Part shown: piece after piece, positions 36,370 to 45,150 of the stretch
Layout: every line of letters starts with the position of its first letter
Numbering within the stretch: the first letter of the stretch is position 1
Source: Nitrospira sp.
GTDB lineage: Bacteria > Nitrospirota > Nitrospiria > Nitrospirales > Nitrospiraceae
NCBI GenBank assembly: GCA_018242725.1
Contig: JAFEBI010000015.1
Coordinates: 62,001-126,000 of the forward strand
DNA length: 64,000 bases
Direction: 5' to 3'
Program-made: the position numbers and the translations under genes
Notes under the pieces: model-generated
Seen by the model: only the letters and a program-made list of their open reading frames with translations
The model's database searches: none
Told to the model about the DNA's origin: nothing

Positions 36370-37833
36370 CTATGCAATCGTGGTGGAACGTGCAGGCGCT
36401 GGTTGTGCTTTTCTCGAAAGTATGGTTCGTACAGCCGTGATATCGCTTATTTTTATGACTTTCAGCACGATCAGTAGAGCCAGCATAGCACCGCCAAGTA
36501 TCATCAACGAGAATAAATCGAGTTTCATCCGTGATACGACGATAAGAAAGAGTAGGAGTGGAATTGCCACTCGAATAAAATTCATCGTAAGCGTCCACCA
36601 TATACCTCGATCATCTCCGGCGACGATTTTTGCCGCGATGAGATTTCCCAAGAATGAGGTAATGACCAGCGCAATCGCGGCGCCTACACCTTCGTATCGA
36701 GGAACAAGCATACTCGTGGATACGAGCATGATAAAAAGCTGAGGTACCGTTTGCATGAACGCTTCTCTGGATTGTCCCTTCCCAACCAAAATGAGGGAGT
36801 AAAAATAATTGACGAGAGAAAAAGCCATCCAGACGCTCAACGTTTGCATAATGCACGTACCGCTGGCGTACTGTTCAGAATACAGTGCGGTCATCAAGGG
36901 CCCGGAAAACACGATGATCACGATCGTAGCTATAGATAACCCTGCTGCCAGAATGCGCATCGTCTCTACCTGTTGCCGATCGGAACTATTCTGATGAGCG
37001 GCAAGATATCCCAATAGGGTCGGCCGGGTTGACTCGAACACTCGCTGTAGGACAGTGGGTATTTGCATCGCAGCTGAATAGACCGCGAGCGCAGCGGTAC
37101 CCATGTAGGTTGTCAGCATCGCATCCGCGCACCTGACCATACTGGCAGAGAGAAGCGAGCCCCCATATAGCCATCCTCCAAACTTGAAAAACTCTGCTTT
37201 TCGTGGGTGCCCAAATCTGATGGAGAACAAAGTGGGCGTTAATATCCAAATTGCTCCGATCCCAACCATTCGAGAAATGATCATTCCCCACAGTAGCGAG
37301 TTCACTCCCCACCCCAGCATCAAGGCTCCCGTGGACAACACTGCGCGAAGAACTTCGATCCCAGCACTCAGCATGGAGAGTTTTTTAAACTCTTTCCCTC
37401 CGACCAAGAGCGACGTCACAATTTGAAATACGGCAGTTAAGACCGCAATCGGCGCAACAAAGACAAGATGATATTGGAAGGTCTCATACGACCACAGTGA
37501 GCTCAAGAGAGGAGCCGCAGCCCAAAGCACCACGCAGGCGACTATTGAAGTTGCTACCGTTATGGTCAAAAGATAATGTGCGGTTTGCGAAAATTCCAGA
37601 GAGTGTGGCTGCAAGGAAGACAAGACTCTGATCGCGGTATTCTTCAACCCTAAGTCACTAAAGAGCGCGACAAACTGAACCACTACCATGATCAAAAAAA
37701 ATGCACCCAATTCTTCTTTGGATAGCAGTCGAGCTGCTATCATGATCGTCACCAACGACGCGCCCATCCCAGCCAGATTGGCTCCGGCGGACAAGAGAAT
37801 CCCTGACAAATAGTGAGCCTTACTCGATTCCAT
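36370..37833 (-). CDS. wzx: Polysaccharide flippase (Wzx/MOP superfamily)
   Basis: A 487-residue membrane protein with about 12-14 hydrophobic segments. The beginning, GILLSAGANLAGMGASLVTIMIAARLLSKEELGAFFLI, is typical of MOP flippases. Other familiar parts are ALFSDLGLKNTAIRVL, FFKFGGWLYGGSLLSASMVRCADAML and YSAAMQIPTVLQRVFESTRPTLLG. It probably moves the lipid-linked repeat unit across the inner membrane. It is the first gene after an 836-base gap, so a promoter for the transferase block is expected just upstream. The basic cytoplasmic tail (KAQPAPARSTTIA) is short. Confidence 0.9.
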   Translation of the reverse strand: MESSKAHYLSGILLSAGANLAGMGASLVTIMIAARLLSKEELGAFFLIMVVVQFVALFSDLGLKNTAIRVLSSLQPHSLEFSQTAHYLLTITVATSIVACVVLWAAAPLLSSLWSYETFQYHLVFVAPIAVLTAVFQIVTSLLVGGKEFKKLSMLSAGIEVLRAVLSTGALMLGWGVNSLLWGMIISRMVGIGAIWILTPTLFSIRFGHPRKAEFFKFGGWLYGGSLLSASMVRCADAMLTTYMGTAALAVYSAAMQIPTVLQRVFESTRPTLLGYLAAHQNSSDRQQVETMRILAAGLSIATIVIIVFSGPLMTALYSEQYASGTCIMQTLSVWMAFSLVNYFYSLILVGKGQSREAFMQTVPQLFIMLVSTSMLVPRYEGVGAAIALVITSFLGNLIAAKIVAGDDRGIWWTLTMNFIRVAIPLLLFLIVVSRMKLDLFSLMILGGAMLALLIVLKVIKISDITAVRTILSRKAQPAPARSTTIA

Positions 37834-38669
37834 AGGTCTGGAGAAGTTGGAATCGTCTCATTGAGCGATCGCGCATGATACTGGGTTGAACACAGTTACT
37901 CCCCCGGCATCCCTGTCCCTTAGCGTCTCGATACTGAGCCACTACTTCCTTTGAACCAGTCATACGGAGTGATCGAGAAGTCCTAGAGTCTTCTCCGCAA
38001 TCTTGCCACCTTAAACTGGAGAATGACATATTGAACCCTATTTCACCCCTTCCCATCACATGGGCAAGTACGAGATCTCGTTTATTTCGTTGTGTACTTC
38101 AACTCATCAGTCCCATATCAAGCAGAGTCGGAAAAGTTCCCTGGATAGTATTGCCCACCTGAAAATGTAACAACTTAAAAAGTGTTTTTTGTCAGCTCAA
38201 GCCGGCTCCAAATTGTGGGAGGTAGATGAACTAATCGTTCAAGAAAAGCGATTTGCTTCCTGTATGGACACCGGAAAGGAAGACTCCCGTGATGAACACT
38301 CGCGAGCGTTCATCACGGGAGTCGAGAAGAGGGACAGGCATTTCCCATGTCCAATGATGAGAGGATTAAAAGGATTAACAGGTTACGGACATGCTTGATG
38401 CCTGTGCTTCCACAGATCTGTTTTTACTTAATCAAAGCGCTCAGTACGAGCGAAAAGCACCGGATATTCACTGGCTACTTCATTCCTCCTGATGTGCTCA
38501 AAGCGTGCAGTAAACTCATTGAGTTGGAATAATATAATGTTTTTCTGCAATTCGTCAGGCCGGTTTTTTTTAATTCCTGACACTGGCGATGGAACAATGA
38601 AACCAGATTTCATGTCGCAATTCACACTACGGCAATCCCTATTCCCCTCTAAGCTCCAGCCAAACTGAG
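37834..38669. other. Long non-coding gap between wzx and wecB
   Basis: 836 bases, more A+T-rich than the rest of the window, with several homopolymer T runs (for example near 38182 and 38565). The short open frames seen here (38189-38398, 38347-38532 and 37820-38059) lack convincing ribosome sites and family resemblance. The only clear structure is a perfect 16-base inverted repeat at 38282-38323. The gap splits the locus into a nucleotide-sugar block (gmd-fcl-wecB) and a transferase block, and likely holds a terminator for the first and a promoter for the second. Confidence 0.55.
38282..38323. repeat. Perfect 16-base inverted repeat with palindromic loop
   Basis: GACTCCCGTGATGAAC at 38282-38297 pairs exactly with GTTCATCACGGGAGTC at 38308-38323. 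The ten-base loop contains the palindrome CTCGCGAG. On the minus strand it is followed by CTTCCTTTCC, a weak pyrimidine tail. It could terminate the wecB transcript, which ends 346 bases upstream, or be a protein-binding or repeat element. Confidence 0.75.
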
Positions 38670-39764
38670 TCACTTCAGCAGTCGCCCCAAATGCTCCACA
38701 ATCCGCTCCGCCGCCTTGCCGTCCCAGAGCGGCGGGATCGAGCCTTTCTTCCACTGACCGGCCATCAAGCGCGCGAGTGCGGGAGGAAGTTTACTCGGAT
38801 CGGTCCCGATCAATTCATTCGTGCCAATCGTAATGGTCTCAGGTCGTTCGGTGTTATCCCGAAGTGTCAGACAAGGCACGCCCAATACCGTGGTCTCCTC
38901 GGTAATCCCCCCTGAATCGGTAATGACTCCTTTGGCATGTTTGACGAGGTAATTGAACTCAAGGTAGCCCAATGGATCGATATAGTGCAGTGATGGAAGT
39001 TGCTGCCCTGCCTCTCGCAGATTCTTGGCTGTTCGAGGATGGACTGGAAATATCACGGGTAACTCTTGCGTACCCTCTGCAATCGCGTGGAGCAGCTTGA
39101 GCAGTTGCTGTTCTCCATCGACGTTTGCAGGGCGGTGCAGCGTGATCACAAAATACTGATGCGGCTTCAGGTGAAGCGACGGCCAACAGGCCGGAGGTTT
39201 CAATCGTGGCACATTCTTGAGCAGGGTGTCGATCATCGTATTGCCGACAAAAAATATCCGGTCATCGGTGACACCCGCATGTCGCAGATTTTCATTGGCC
39301 GTGTCACTGGTCGTAAAGAACCAGTTGGTGATCGAGTCGGTCACGACTCGGTTGATCTCCTCCGGCATCGTCCAATCGCCAGACCGAATTCCACCTTCGA
39401 CGTGGGCGACCGGCACACCTAGTTTGCGCGCGACGATGGAACAGGCCATGGTGGATGTTACATCACCAACGACTAGACAAAGATCGCTCTTCTCTTTCAA
39501 AAGAACCCTCTCATACCCGACCATAATCCCGGCAGTTTGCTCGGCTTGAGTCCCCGATCCCACCTCGAGGTTAATGTCTGGGTCGGGAATCCCAAGTTCT
39601 TCAAAGAAGCTGCCCGACATCGCTCGGTCATAATGCTGTCCGGTGTGGATCAATCGGTACCGGAGCAGTCCCTTACGATTTTCAGAGGTCTTTAGCGCCT
39701 CGATGATCGGCGCGATTTTCATGAAATTGGGACGTGCTCCCGCAATGATATCGATGCGCTTCAC
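38670..39764 (-). CDS. wecB: UDP-N-acetylglucosamine 2-epimerase (non-hydrolysing)
   Basis: A 364-residue cytosolic enzyme interconverting UDP-GlcNAc and UDP-ManNAc. Signature parts are IIAGARPNFMKIAPIIEAL, RLIHTGQHYDRAMSGSFFEEL, CLVVGDVTSTMACSIVARKL, VAHVEGGIRSGDWTMPEEINR, VITLHRPANVD, FPVHPRTAKNL and GVITDSGGITEETTVLGVPCLTLRDNTERP split over the C-terminal domain. Residues for UDP and substrate binding (RPNFMK, HVEGG, HPRT, DSGG, RPET) are all present. It implies an N-acetylmannosamine-type sugar in the polymer or a precursor of one. The dehydrogenase wecC is not in the window. It follows fcl with a 138-base gap. Confidence 0.95.
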   Translation of the reverse strand: MKRIDIIAGARPNFMKIAPIIEALKTSENRKGLLRYRLIHTGQHYDRAMSGSFFEELGIPDPDINLEVGSGTQAEQTAGIMVGYERVLLKEKSDLCLVVGDVTSTMACSIVARKLGVPVAHVEGGIRSGDWTMPEEINRVVTDSITNWFFTTSDTANENLRHAGVTDDRIFFVGNTMIDTLLKNVPRLKPPACWPSLHLKPHQYFVITLHRPANVDGEQQLLKLLHAIAEGTQELPVIFPVHPRTAKNLREAGQQLPSLHYIDPLGYLEFNYLVKHAKGVITDSGGITEETTVLGVPCLTLRDNTERPETITIGTNELIGTDPSKLPPALARLMAGQWKKGSIPPLWDGKAAERIVEHLGRLLK

Positions 39765-39902
39765 TCAACACCTCATTGTACGGTGATCCAGCAGGTAACA
39801 AGCGTGATGGTAATCACTCTCCACGCTCAGAGCAACCTTATAGTATTTCCTGGCCAGAAGACGTGATCGCCGGGTAAACGATTCAACCCGGGACGAGGCC
39901 CT

Positions 39903-40862
39903 TCAGAAATGCACTTCGCGGATCGACTGACTATTGGATTGAAACCACTGGACGGTTTTCTTCACCCCATCGCTCAAACGATACTTGGATTCAAATCCGA
40001 AGAGCTGCTTGGCACGACTCACATCGAGACAGCGGCGAGGTTGGCCGTTCGGCTTCGCGGCATCCCACTGAATCTGCCCAGTAAACCCGACCTCATCCGC
40101 AATCAATCGAGCGAGGTCTCGAATCGAGGTCTCCTCACCCGTTCCCAAGTTGACCGGGAGGTTCCCCTCATACCGCTCGGCAGCCAGCAAAATGCCTTCG
40201 GCGGCATCCTCGACGTACAAGAATTCTCTGGTCGGAGATCCGTCTCCCCACAGGGTAATCACCGGACGCCCCTCCTCCTTGGCCGAAGCGCATTTTCGGA
40301 TCAACGCCGGAATCACATGCGACGTCTGTAAATCAAAGTTATCTCGAGGGCCGTACAGATTCACAGGAAAGAGGACGATCGAGTTAAATCCGTATTGATC
40401 ACGATAGGCCTGTGATTGCGCCAACATCATTTTCTTCGCCAGTCCGTATGGAGCATTCGTTTCTTCCGGATATCCATTCCAGATATCGTCTTCCTTAAAT
40501 GGAATGGGAGCGAACTTGGGATACGCGCAAATGGTGCCAAGCGCGACAAATTTCTTCAGTCCCCGTTGACGGCCGACCTCGATCAACTGAGTGCCCATCA
40601 TCAAATTGTCATACAAGAATCGTCCAGGGTTCGCCTGGTTCGCTCCGATCCCACCCACTCGTGCTGCCAGATGGATCACCAGATCCGGCTTGGCATCGCT
40701 GTAGAGTTGCTGAACCGCCTCCATGTTAACCAAATCGTAGTCCTTGCTTCGTGGAACGCTAATCTGGCGACACCCCCTGTTTCGCAACAGGTCGACGACG
40801 AATGAGCCAAGGAACCCAGCTCCCCCGGTAACAACAACACGTTTATCCTTCCAACATGACAT
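39903..40862 (-). CDS. fcl: GDP-L-fucose synthase
   Basis: About 319 residues; the epimerase-reductase that turns GDP-4-keto-6-deoxymannose into GDP-L-fucose, using NADPH. It is an extended short-chain dehydrogenase: [18 protein letters not shown] (nucleotide-binding), [41 protein letters not shown] with the catalytic Ser/Cys region, and the active-site YGLAKKMM. The distal [20 protein letters not shown] is also a hallmark of the family. The ATG at 40862 has AAGG eight bases upstream; a GTG nine bases earlier is also possible. It begins 22 bases after gmd, which makes its substrate. Confidence 0.95.
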   Translation of the reverse strand: MSCWKDKRVVVTGGAGFLGSFVVDLLRNRGCRQISVPRSKDYDLVNMEAVQQLYSDAKPDLVIHLAARVGGIGANQANPGRFLYDNLMMGTQLIEVGRQRGLKKFVALGTICAYPKFAPIPFKEDDIWNGYPEETNAPYGLAKKMMLAQSQAYRDQYGFNSIVLFPVNLYGPRDNFDLQTSHVIPALIRKCASAKEEGRPVITLWGDGSPTREFLYVEDAAEGILLAAERYEGNLPVNLGTGEETSIRDLARLIADEVGFTGQIQWDAAKPNGQPRRCLDVSRAKQLFGFESKYRLSDGVKKTVQWFQSNSQSIREVHF

Positions 40863-40884
40863 CTCTTTCACCTTACCCTATCTC

Positions 40885-41892
40885 CTAGCTTCGCTTCCTA
40901 GTCCCGTCCAACTTTTCTTTTTCCGCAACCAAATCCGCGTCCACCATCATGGCGATCAATTCTTCAAAACACACCTTGGGCTGCCAGCCGAGTTGCGCCT
41001 TAGCTTTTCCGGCATCACCAATAAGGAGATCCACCTCCGTCGGGCGATAGTATGTGGCATCGATCTTCACGTGCTTCTTCCAATCGAGTTGCAGGCGATC
41101 AAAGGCCAGCTCGAGCATTTCCTTGACCGTATGAGTCTCCCCCGTCGCAATGACATAGTCATCCGGCGTCGAGGCTTGCAACATCATCCACATCGCCTCC
41201 ACGTAATCACCGGCATAGCCCCAATCTCGCTTGGCATCAAGATTTCCCAGAAACAGATCCTCCTGGATACCGAGCTTGATTCGGGCAGCAGCCTTGGTGA
41301 TTTTCCTCGTCACAAAGGTTTCTCCGCGCCGCGGTGATTCGTGATTGAACAAAATGCCGTTGCACGCAAAGAGATTGTAGGCCTCGCGGTAGTTGACGGT
41401 AATCCAGTAGGAGTAAACCTTCGCGGCTCCGTAGGGACTTCTGGGGTAAAACGGCGTCGTTTCCTTCTGAGGAACTTCCAGCACCTTGCCGAACATCTCG
41501 CTGGACGAAGCCTGGTAGAATTTCGGCTTGAGCCCTGACTCTCGAATAGCTTCCAGAAGACGAATCGTGCCGAGGCCTGTAATCTCTCCTGTATATTCTG
41601 GGATATCGAAACTGACACGGACGTGACTCTGAGCGCCAAGATTATAAATCTCGTCCGGTTTGACCGTACGCAAGATCCGATTCAGGGAACTGGCATCGTT
41701 CAAGTCGCCGTAGACCAAATGGAGCCGCCGATACGGCACATGCGGGTCCTCATAAATAGGATCGATACGCCCCGTATTGAACGAGCTGGACCGACGGATG
41801 ATCCCGTAGACTTCATATCCTCGACCAAGGAGAAACTCCGAGAGATAAGAACCATCTTGGCCCGTAATCCCGGTAATGAGTGCTTTCTTCAC
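40885..41892 (-). CDS. gmd: GDP-mannose 4,6-dehydratase
   Basis: A 335-residue cytosolic enzyme converting GDP-D-mannose to GDP-4-keto-6-deoxy-D-mannose, the first step to GDP-fucose. Motifs are [73 protein letters not shown], the catalytic [10 protein letters not shown] and [18 protein letters not shown]. The start is GTG at 41892, preceded by a strong GGAGGAGG nine bases upstream. The C-terminus is complete. It is the first gene of the minus-strand locus, divergent from gspC, so the promoter lies in the A+T-rich segment at about 41900-42030. Confidence 0.97.
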   Translation of the reverse strand: MKKALITGITGQDGSYLSEFLLGRGYEVYGIIRRSSSFNTGRIDPIYEDPHVPYRRLHLVYGDLNDASSLNRILRTVKPDEIYNLGAQSHVRVSFDIPEYTGEITGLGTIRLLEAIRESGLKPKFYQASSSEMFGKVLEVPQKETTPFYPRSPYGAAKVYSYWITVNYREAYNLFACNGILFNHESPRRGETFVTRKITKAAARIKLGIQEDLFLGNLDAKRDWGYAGDYVEAMWMMLQASTPDDYVIATGETHTVKEMLELAFDRLQLDWKKHVKIDATYYRPTEVDLLIGDAGKAKAQLGWQPKVCFEELIAMMVDADLVAEKEKLDGTRKRS

Positions 41893-42034
41893 GAGTGGGA
41901 ACCTCCTCCGATATCAGACAGAAGGATTATTGTCGGCTTCGATGGACTAGTCTACCCACATCATGTAAATAAATCGTTAATAAAAGAATCTTGCGGCGAA
42001 GAAGACAGACCAGGTACCATACTCTATAGTAAGA

Positions 42035-42042
42035 GCGGAGAG
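42035..42042 (+). promoter_or_regulatory. Ribosome binding site that sets a TTG start for gspC
   Basis: GCGGAGAG at 42035-42042 lies nine bases before the TTG at 42052. The open frame extends far upstream into gmd on the other strand, but no ATG or GTG with a ribosome site occurs between gmd and the predicted membrane segment, so this site decides the start. Confidence 0.6.
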
Positions 42043-42051
42043 ACTATATCT

Positions 42052-42972
42052 TTGGCAACTGTTGCGCCTCAAAATGTTCGCCGCATCGGCTTGTTGCTGT
42101 GCATGGGGGCCTCCGGGTTACTCATCGCACACGCTATCAATGCGTTTGTGGCTGATTCCCTTTATACGATCCCGGAACGAGCTGCGGGATCCGGAAATGG
42201 TCCCTCGGCAGGGATGCCGTTGATCGCAGCTTATTCGCCGACGCAGGCCATCGAGCAGATTCGCTCCAGCGGCCTCTTTCTTCTTCCGCAGACTCCTGAA
42301 AATGGATCGACCGGTGTCACATCGTCCGGCCGACGAGGATCCAGCGGCCCAGTGGTTCGAGCGTCCCTCGGGCTGGCAGGGAGGCTTCGCTTGATCGGCA
42401 CGGTACTCGGCGATCAACGTGGTGTCTTTGCCATCGTCGAAGAACTTTCATCGAAACAGCAGTCGTTATATCACTTGCATGACTCCGTACTCGACCTCGG
42501 TGAAGTCACCGAGATCCGTCGAAACGGAATTGTCATCCGTCAAGGCAATGTTGAAGAGTTGTTGGAACTGGCGATCTCAGAAGGGCAGGCCGCGCTGACG
42601 GGTACTCCGGGCGCAATTCCCGGTTCCCAGGCAGCCGCCGCACCGATGTCGCCGCTTCGCAAAGTGGTGGATCGCCGCGAAGTGGAACAGGCCATGAACG
42701 ACCTTCCCAAACTCCTCTCACAGGCACGGGCGGTACCAAATATGGTCAACGGCGCCGTCACCGGATTTCGTCTGGACTACATTGCACCCGCGAGCTTTTA
42801 CGAAAGAATCGGGGTCCAGACCGGAGACGTGCTGCAGCGGGTCAATGGAGTCGATATTCGAGATCCGAGTACCATGTTGAACCTGCTCCAGCAACTCAAG
42901 AACGAGCAGACCGTGAAACTCGACCTGGTCCGAAACAACCAACGCTCGACTATCACTTACGAGCTTCGCTGA
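42052..42972 (+). CDS. gspC: Type II secretion protein GspC
   Basis: About 306 residues; inner-membrane component that connects the platform to the outer-membrane secretin. One membrane helix lies near residues 13-33 (IGLLLCMGASGLLIAHAINAF). A periplasmic HR-like domain follows (LRLIGTVLGDQRGVFAIVEE, LYHLHDSVLDLGEVTEIRRN), then a C-terminal PDZ-like domain (VTGFRLDYIAPASFYERIGV, GDVLQRVNGVDIRDPSTML). The TTG start at 42052 is chosen from the ribosome site and the position of the membrane segment; an upstream frame to 41623 would run over gmd. It is the first gene of the cluster, divergent from gmd. Confidence 0.87.
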   Translation: MATVAPQNVRRIGLLLCMGASGLLIAHAINAFVADSLYTIPERAAGSGNGPSAGMPLIAAYSPTQAIEQIRSSGLFLLPQTPENGSTGVTSSGRRGSSGPVVRASLGLAGRLRLIGTVLGDQRGVFAIVEELSSKQQSLYHLHDSVLDLGEVTEIRRNGIVIRQGNVEELLELAISEGQAALTGTPGAIPGSQAAAAPMSPLRKVVDRREVEQAMNDLPKLLSQARAVPNMVNGAVTGFRLDYIAPASFYERIGVQTGDVLQRVNGVDIRDPSTMLNLLQQLKNEQTVKLDLVRNNQRSTITYELR

Positions 42973-43307
42973 TCCCACCGCTAGCCTTGGCGTTGTCTGA
43001 GAAACCCAACATCCAACGAGTTTCGAGTTCGAGTTTGATTTTTCAGGTCAGGATGTCATATTTCGAGTCGGTGGTTTCTTGTATACACTCAATACCTAAT
43101 CTCTGAATCGTGAAACCCAAACCATTACGCGACAGAACAAATGCTTCTAAACTACGGACACAAGGCCTCGATTTTCCGCAACAATCTTTCCATGTTCTTG
43201 CCAGGCTGTCATCAGAGAGAGTATCTTTGCCCTTAGAAAGATAGTCGGACTCGATAGCGACCCCCCATCTCAAGTACGTGGGTTACGGGTAAGAGGTCAG
43301 AGAACCA
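42973..43307. other. Non-coding gap where gspD would be expected
   Basis: 335 bases between gspC and gspE. It holds direct and inverted GTTTC/CGAGTT motifs, for example CGAGTTTCGAGTTCGAGTTT from 43017, related to the repeats in later gaps. No secretin-like reading frame or fragment is seen on either strand. The last 30 bases contain the ribosome site for gspE. Confidence 0.6.
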
Positions 43308-45059
43308 GTGTCTGAACAAGACGAGCATCAGCAACCCACTGTCAGTGTGACGCGGCCACGCCTGGGTGAGATTCTCAGGGAAAAGTTTCACCTCTCGGAG
43401 CTGAAGCTTGCGGAGGCTCTCGCCTACCAGCAGGAGAAAGGCGGTCGATTGGGAGAAGTGCTGTTGCACCTGCGTATACTGCGAGAAGAGCAGGTGCTGG
43501 AAGCGCTGGCCCAGCAATTCGACATGACCTGGATCCCCCACCTCGACAGCACCCAAGTCGATCATGAAGTCATCAAAAAGGTTCCGATCGCCTTCTGCCG
43601 ACGCTATCGCGTTCTGCCGCTGCGGGACGAAAACGGAGCCATTCTCACGGCATCAAGTGATCCGTTGGAAACCGTCGCCATGGATGATCTTCGCTTGCTG
43701 TTGGGGAAACCGATCGCGCCGGTCTTGACCAGCACCGTCGCGCTCCTCGCGAGACTCAATCGAGCCTACGACGATATTGCGAATCCGGCAGGCGCCGAAG
43801 AAGTGATGGAGGATATCGCGGCGAACGAAAGCCTAGACCAGCTGGCGCACGAACTCGACGAGCCGCAAGATCTGCTCGATGCGACCGACGAGGCCCCGAT
43901 CATCAGACTCGTCAACTCGGTCCTGTTCCAGGCGGTTCGGCAACGAGCCAGCGACATCCACTTCGAATCATTCGAACGGGGGTTGGTGGTCCGCTATCGC
44001 ATCGACGGCGTCCTGTACCCGGTCCTCACACCGCCCAAACGCTTGCAAGCCAGCATCATCGCGCGCCTCAAGATCATGGCGGGCCTGAACATTGCCGAGA
44101 AGCGACTGCCGCAGGACGGTCGGTTCGCGATTCGAACGGCCGGGAAGGACGTCGATCTCCGCGTGTCTGTCCTTCCTACCTCGCATGGTGAGCGGGTCGT
44201 GTTGCGATTGCTGGAAAAAGAAAATCGCCTCCTCAATCTCTCTGAAATGGGGTTTTCAAAAGAACGTCTGTCGGTCATTCACCAGCTCATCCAGCTGTCG
44301 CACGGGATCATGCTCGTCACCGGTCCCACGGGAAGCGGAAAAACGACCACCCTCTATGCCGCGCTGACCCACATTAACTCGCCGGACAAGAACATTATCA
44401 CCGTCGAGGACCCAGTCGAATACCAGCTGCTTGGTGTCGGACAAATGCAGGTCAACCCGAAAATCAATCTGACGTTTGCCGCCGGGCTACGGTCGATTCT
44501 TCGACAGGATCCCGATGTAATCATGATCGGGGAAATCCGCGACCGTGAGACGGCGGAGATCGCCATTCACGCGTCACTCACCGGACATTTGGTCTTCTCG
44601 ACTCTCCATACCAACGACGCCGCGAGCGCCGCCACGCGCCTTATTGACATGGGGATCGAGCCCTTTCTCGTCGCCTCATCGGTCGTCGCCGTGCTGGCGC
44701 AACGGTTACTCAGACGAATTTGTCCAGACTGTAAGCGCCCTTATCGAGCCAGTGAAGACGAACTGAGTCGGCTGGACTTGCCTCCCGGTTCTGCGGTGAC
44801 ACTGTATCGAGGAGCCGGCTGCACCGCCTGTTCCCAGACAGGCTATCGTGGACGTACCGGCATCTTTGAGCTGATGGTGCTGGACGATGACATTCGACGA
44901 CTCATCGGCGGCAAGGCGGACTCGACGGCTATCAAACAGACCGCGATCGCAAAAGGCATGGTGACCCTGAAGCAAGAGGGAGCGGAGCGAGTCGTCCAAG
45001 GCCACACCACGCTGGAAGAAGTCATGCGGATCACCCAACAAGAAATCGACGTGGACTGA
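43308..45059 (+). CDS. gspE: Type II secretion ATPase GspE
   Basis: A 583-residue cytoplasmic ATPase that powers pseudopilus assembly. N-terminal N1E-like domains occupy about residues 1-160 (LGEILREKFHLSELKLAEAL, HLRILREEQVLEALAQQF). The catalytic half has EAPIIRLVNSVLFQAVRQRASDIHFE in two parts, Walker A TGPTGSGKTTT, the Asp box IITVEDPVEY, Walker B SILRQDPDVIMIGEIRD and the His box HLVFSTLHTNDA. A zinc-binding Cys pair set, CPDC and CTAC, lies near residues 474-506. The start codon is GTG with AGAGG about eleven bases upstream. It could be confused with PilB, but the surrounding gsp genes decide. Confidence 0.95.
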   Translation: MSEQDEHQQPTVSVTRPRLGEILREKFHLSELKLAEALAYQQEKGGRLGEVLLHLRILREEQVLEALAQQFDMTWIPHLDSTQVDHEVIKKVPIAFCRRYRVLPLRDENGAILTASSDPLETVAMDDLRLLLGKPIAPVLTSTVALLARLNRAYDDIANPAGAEEVMEDIAANESLDQLAHELDEPQDLLDATDEAPIIRLVNSVLFQAVRQRASDIHFESFERGLVVRYRIDGVLYPVLTPPKRLQASIIARLKIMAGLNIAEKRLPQDGRFAIRTAGKDVDLRVSVLPTSHGERVVLRLLEKENRLLNLSEMGFSKERLSVIHQLIQLSHGIMLVTGPTGSGKTTTLYAALTHINSPDKNIITVEDPVEYQLLGVGQMQVNPKINLTFAAGLRSILRQDPDVIMIGEIRDRETAEIAIHASLTGHLVFSTLHTNDAASAATRLIDMGIEPFLVASSVVAVLAQRLLRRICPDCKRPYRASEDELSRLDLPPGSAVTLYRGAGCTACSQTGYRGRTGIFELMVLDDDIRRLIGGKADSTAIKQTAIAKGMVTLKQEGAERVVQGHTTLEEVMRITQQEIDVD

Positions 45060-45150
45060 TGCAATTCCAATTCTCCGCTTCTCACCACATCCGGTCCCAC
45101 CACCGTCAGACTGCCGCACCGGCTTGGGCCGTTCCCGGAATCGGTTGATC

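Noticed and set aside
37834-38059. Possible sigma-54 promoter (TGGCAAGATTGC on the minus strand) upstream of wzx
   Set aside because: The spacing between the GG and GC elements is three bases too short for a -24/-12 promoter.
38189-38532. Two short plus-strand open frames in the wzx-wecB gap
   Set aside because: They run across the perfect inverted repeat, overlap each other in different frames and lack family resemblance or a clear ribosome site.
39870-39891. Small hairpin CCGGGT/ACCCGG after fcl
   Set aside because: Only six base pairs and no U-rich tail, so it is too weak to call a terminator.
41623-42051. Upstream extension of the gspC frame
   Set aside because: It lies mostly antisense to gmd; the TTG at 42052 with its ribosome site just before the membrane helix is a better start.
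42973-43307. Possible gspD remnant between gspC and gspE
   Set aside because: No secretin motif or long frame is present on either strand.
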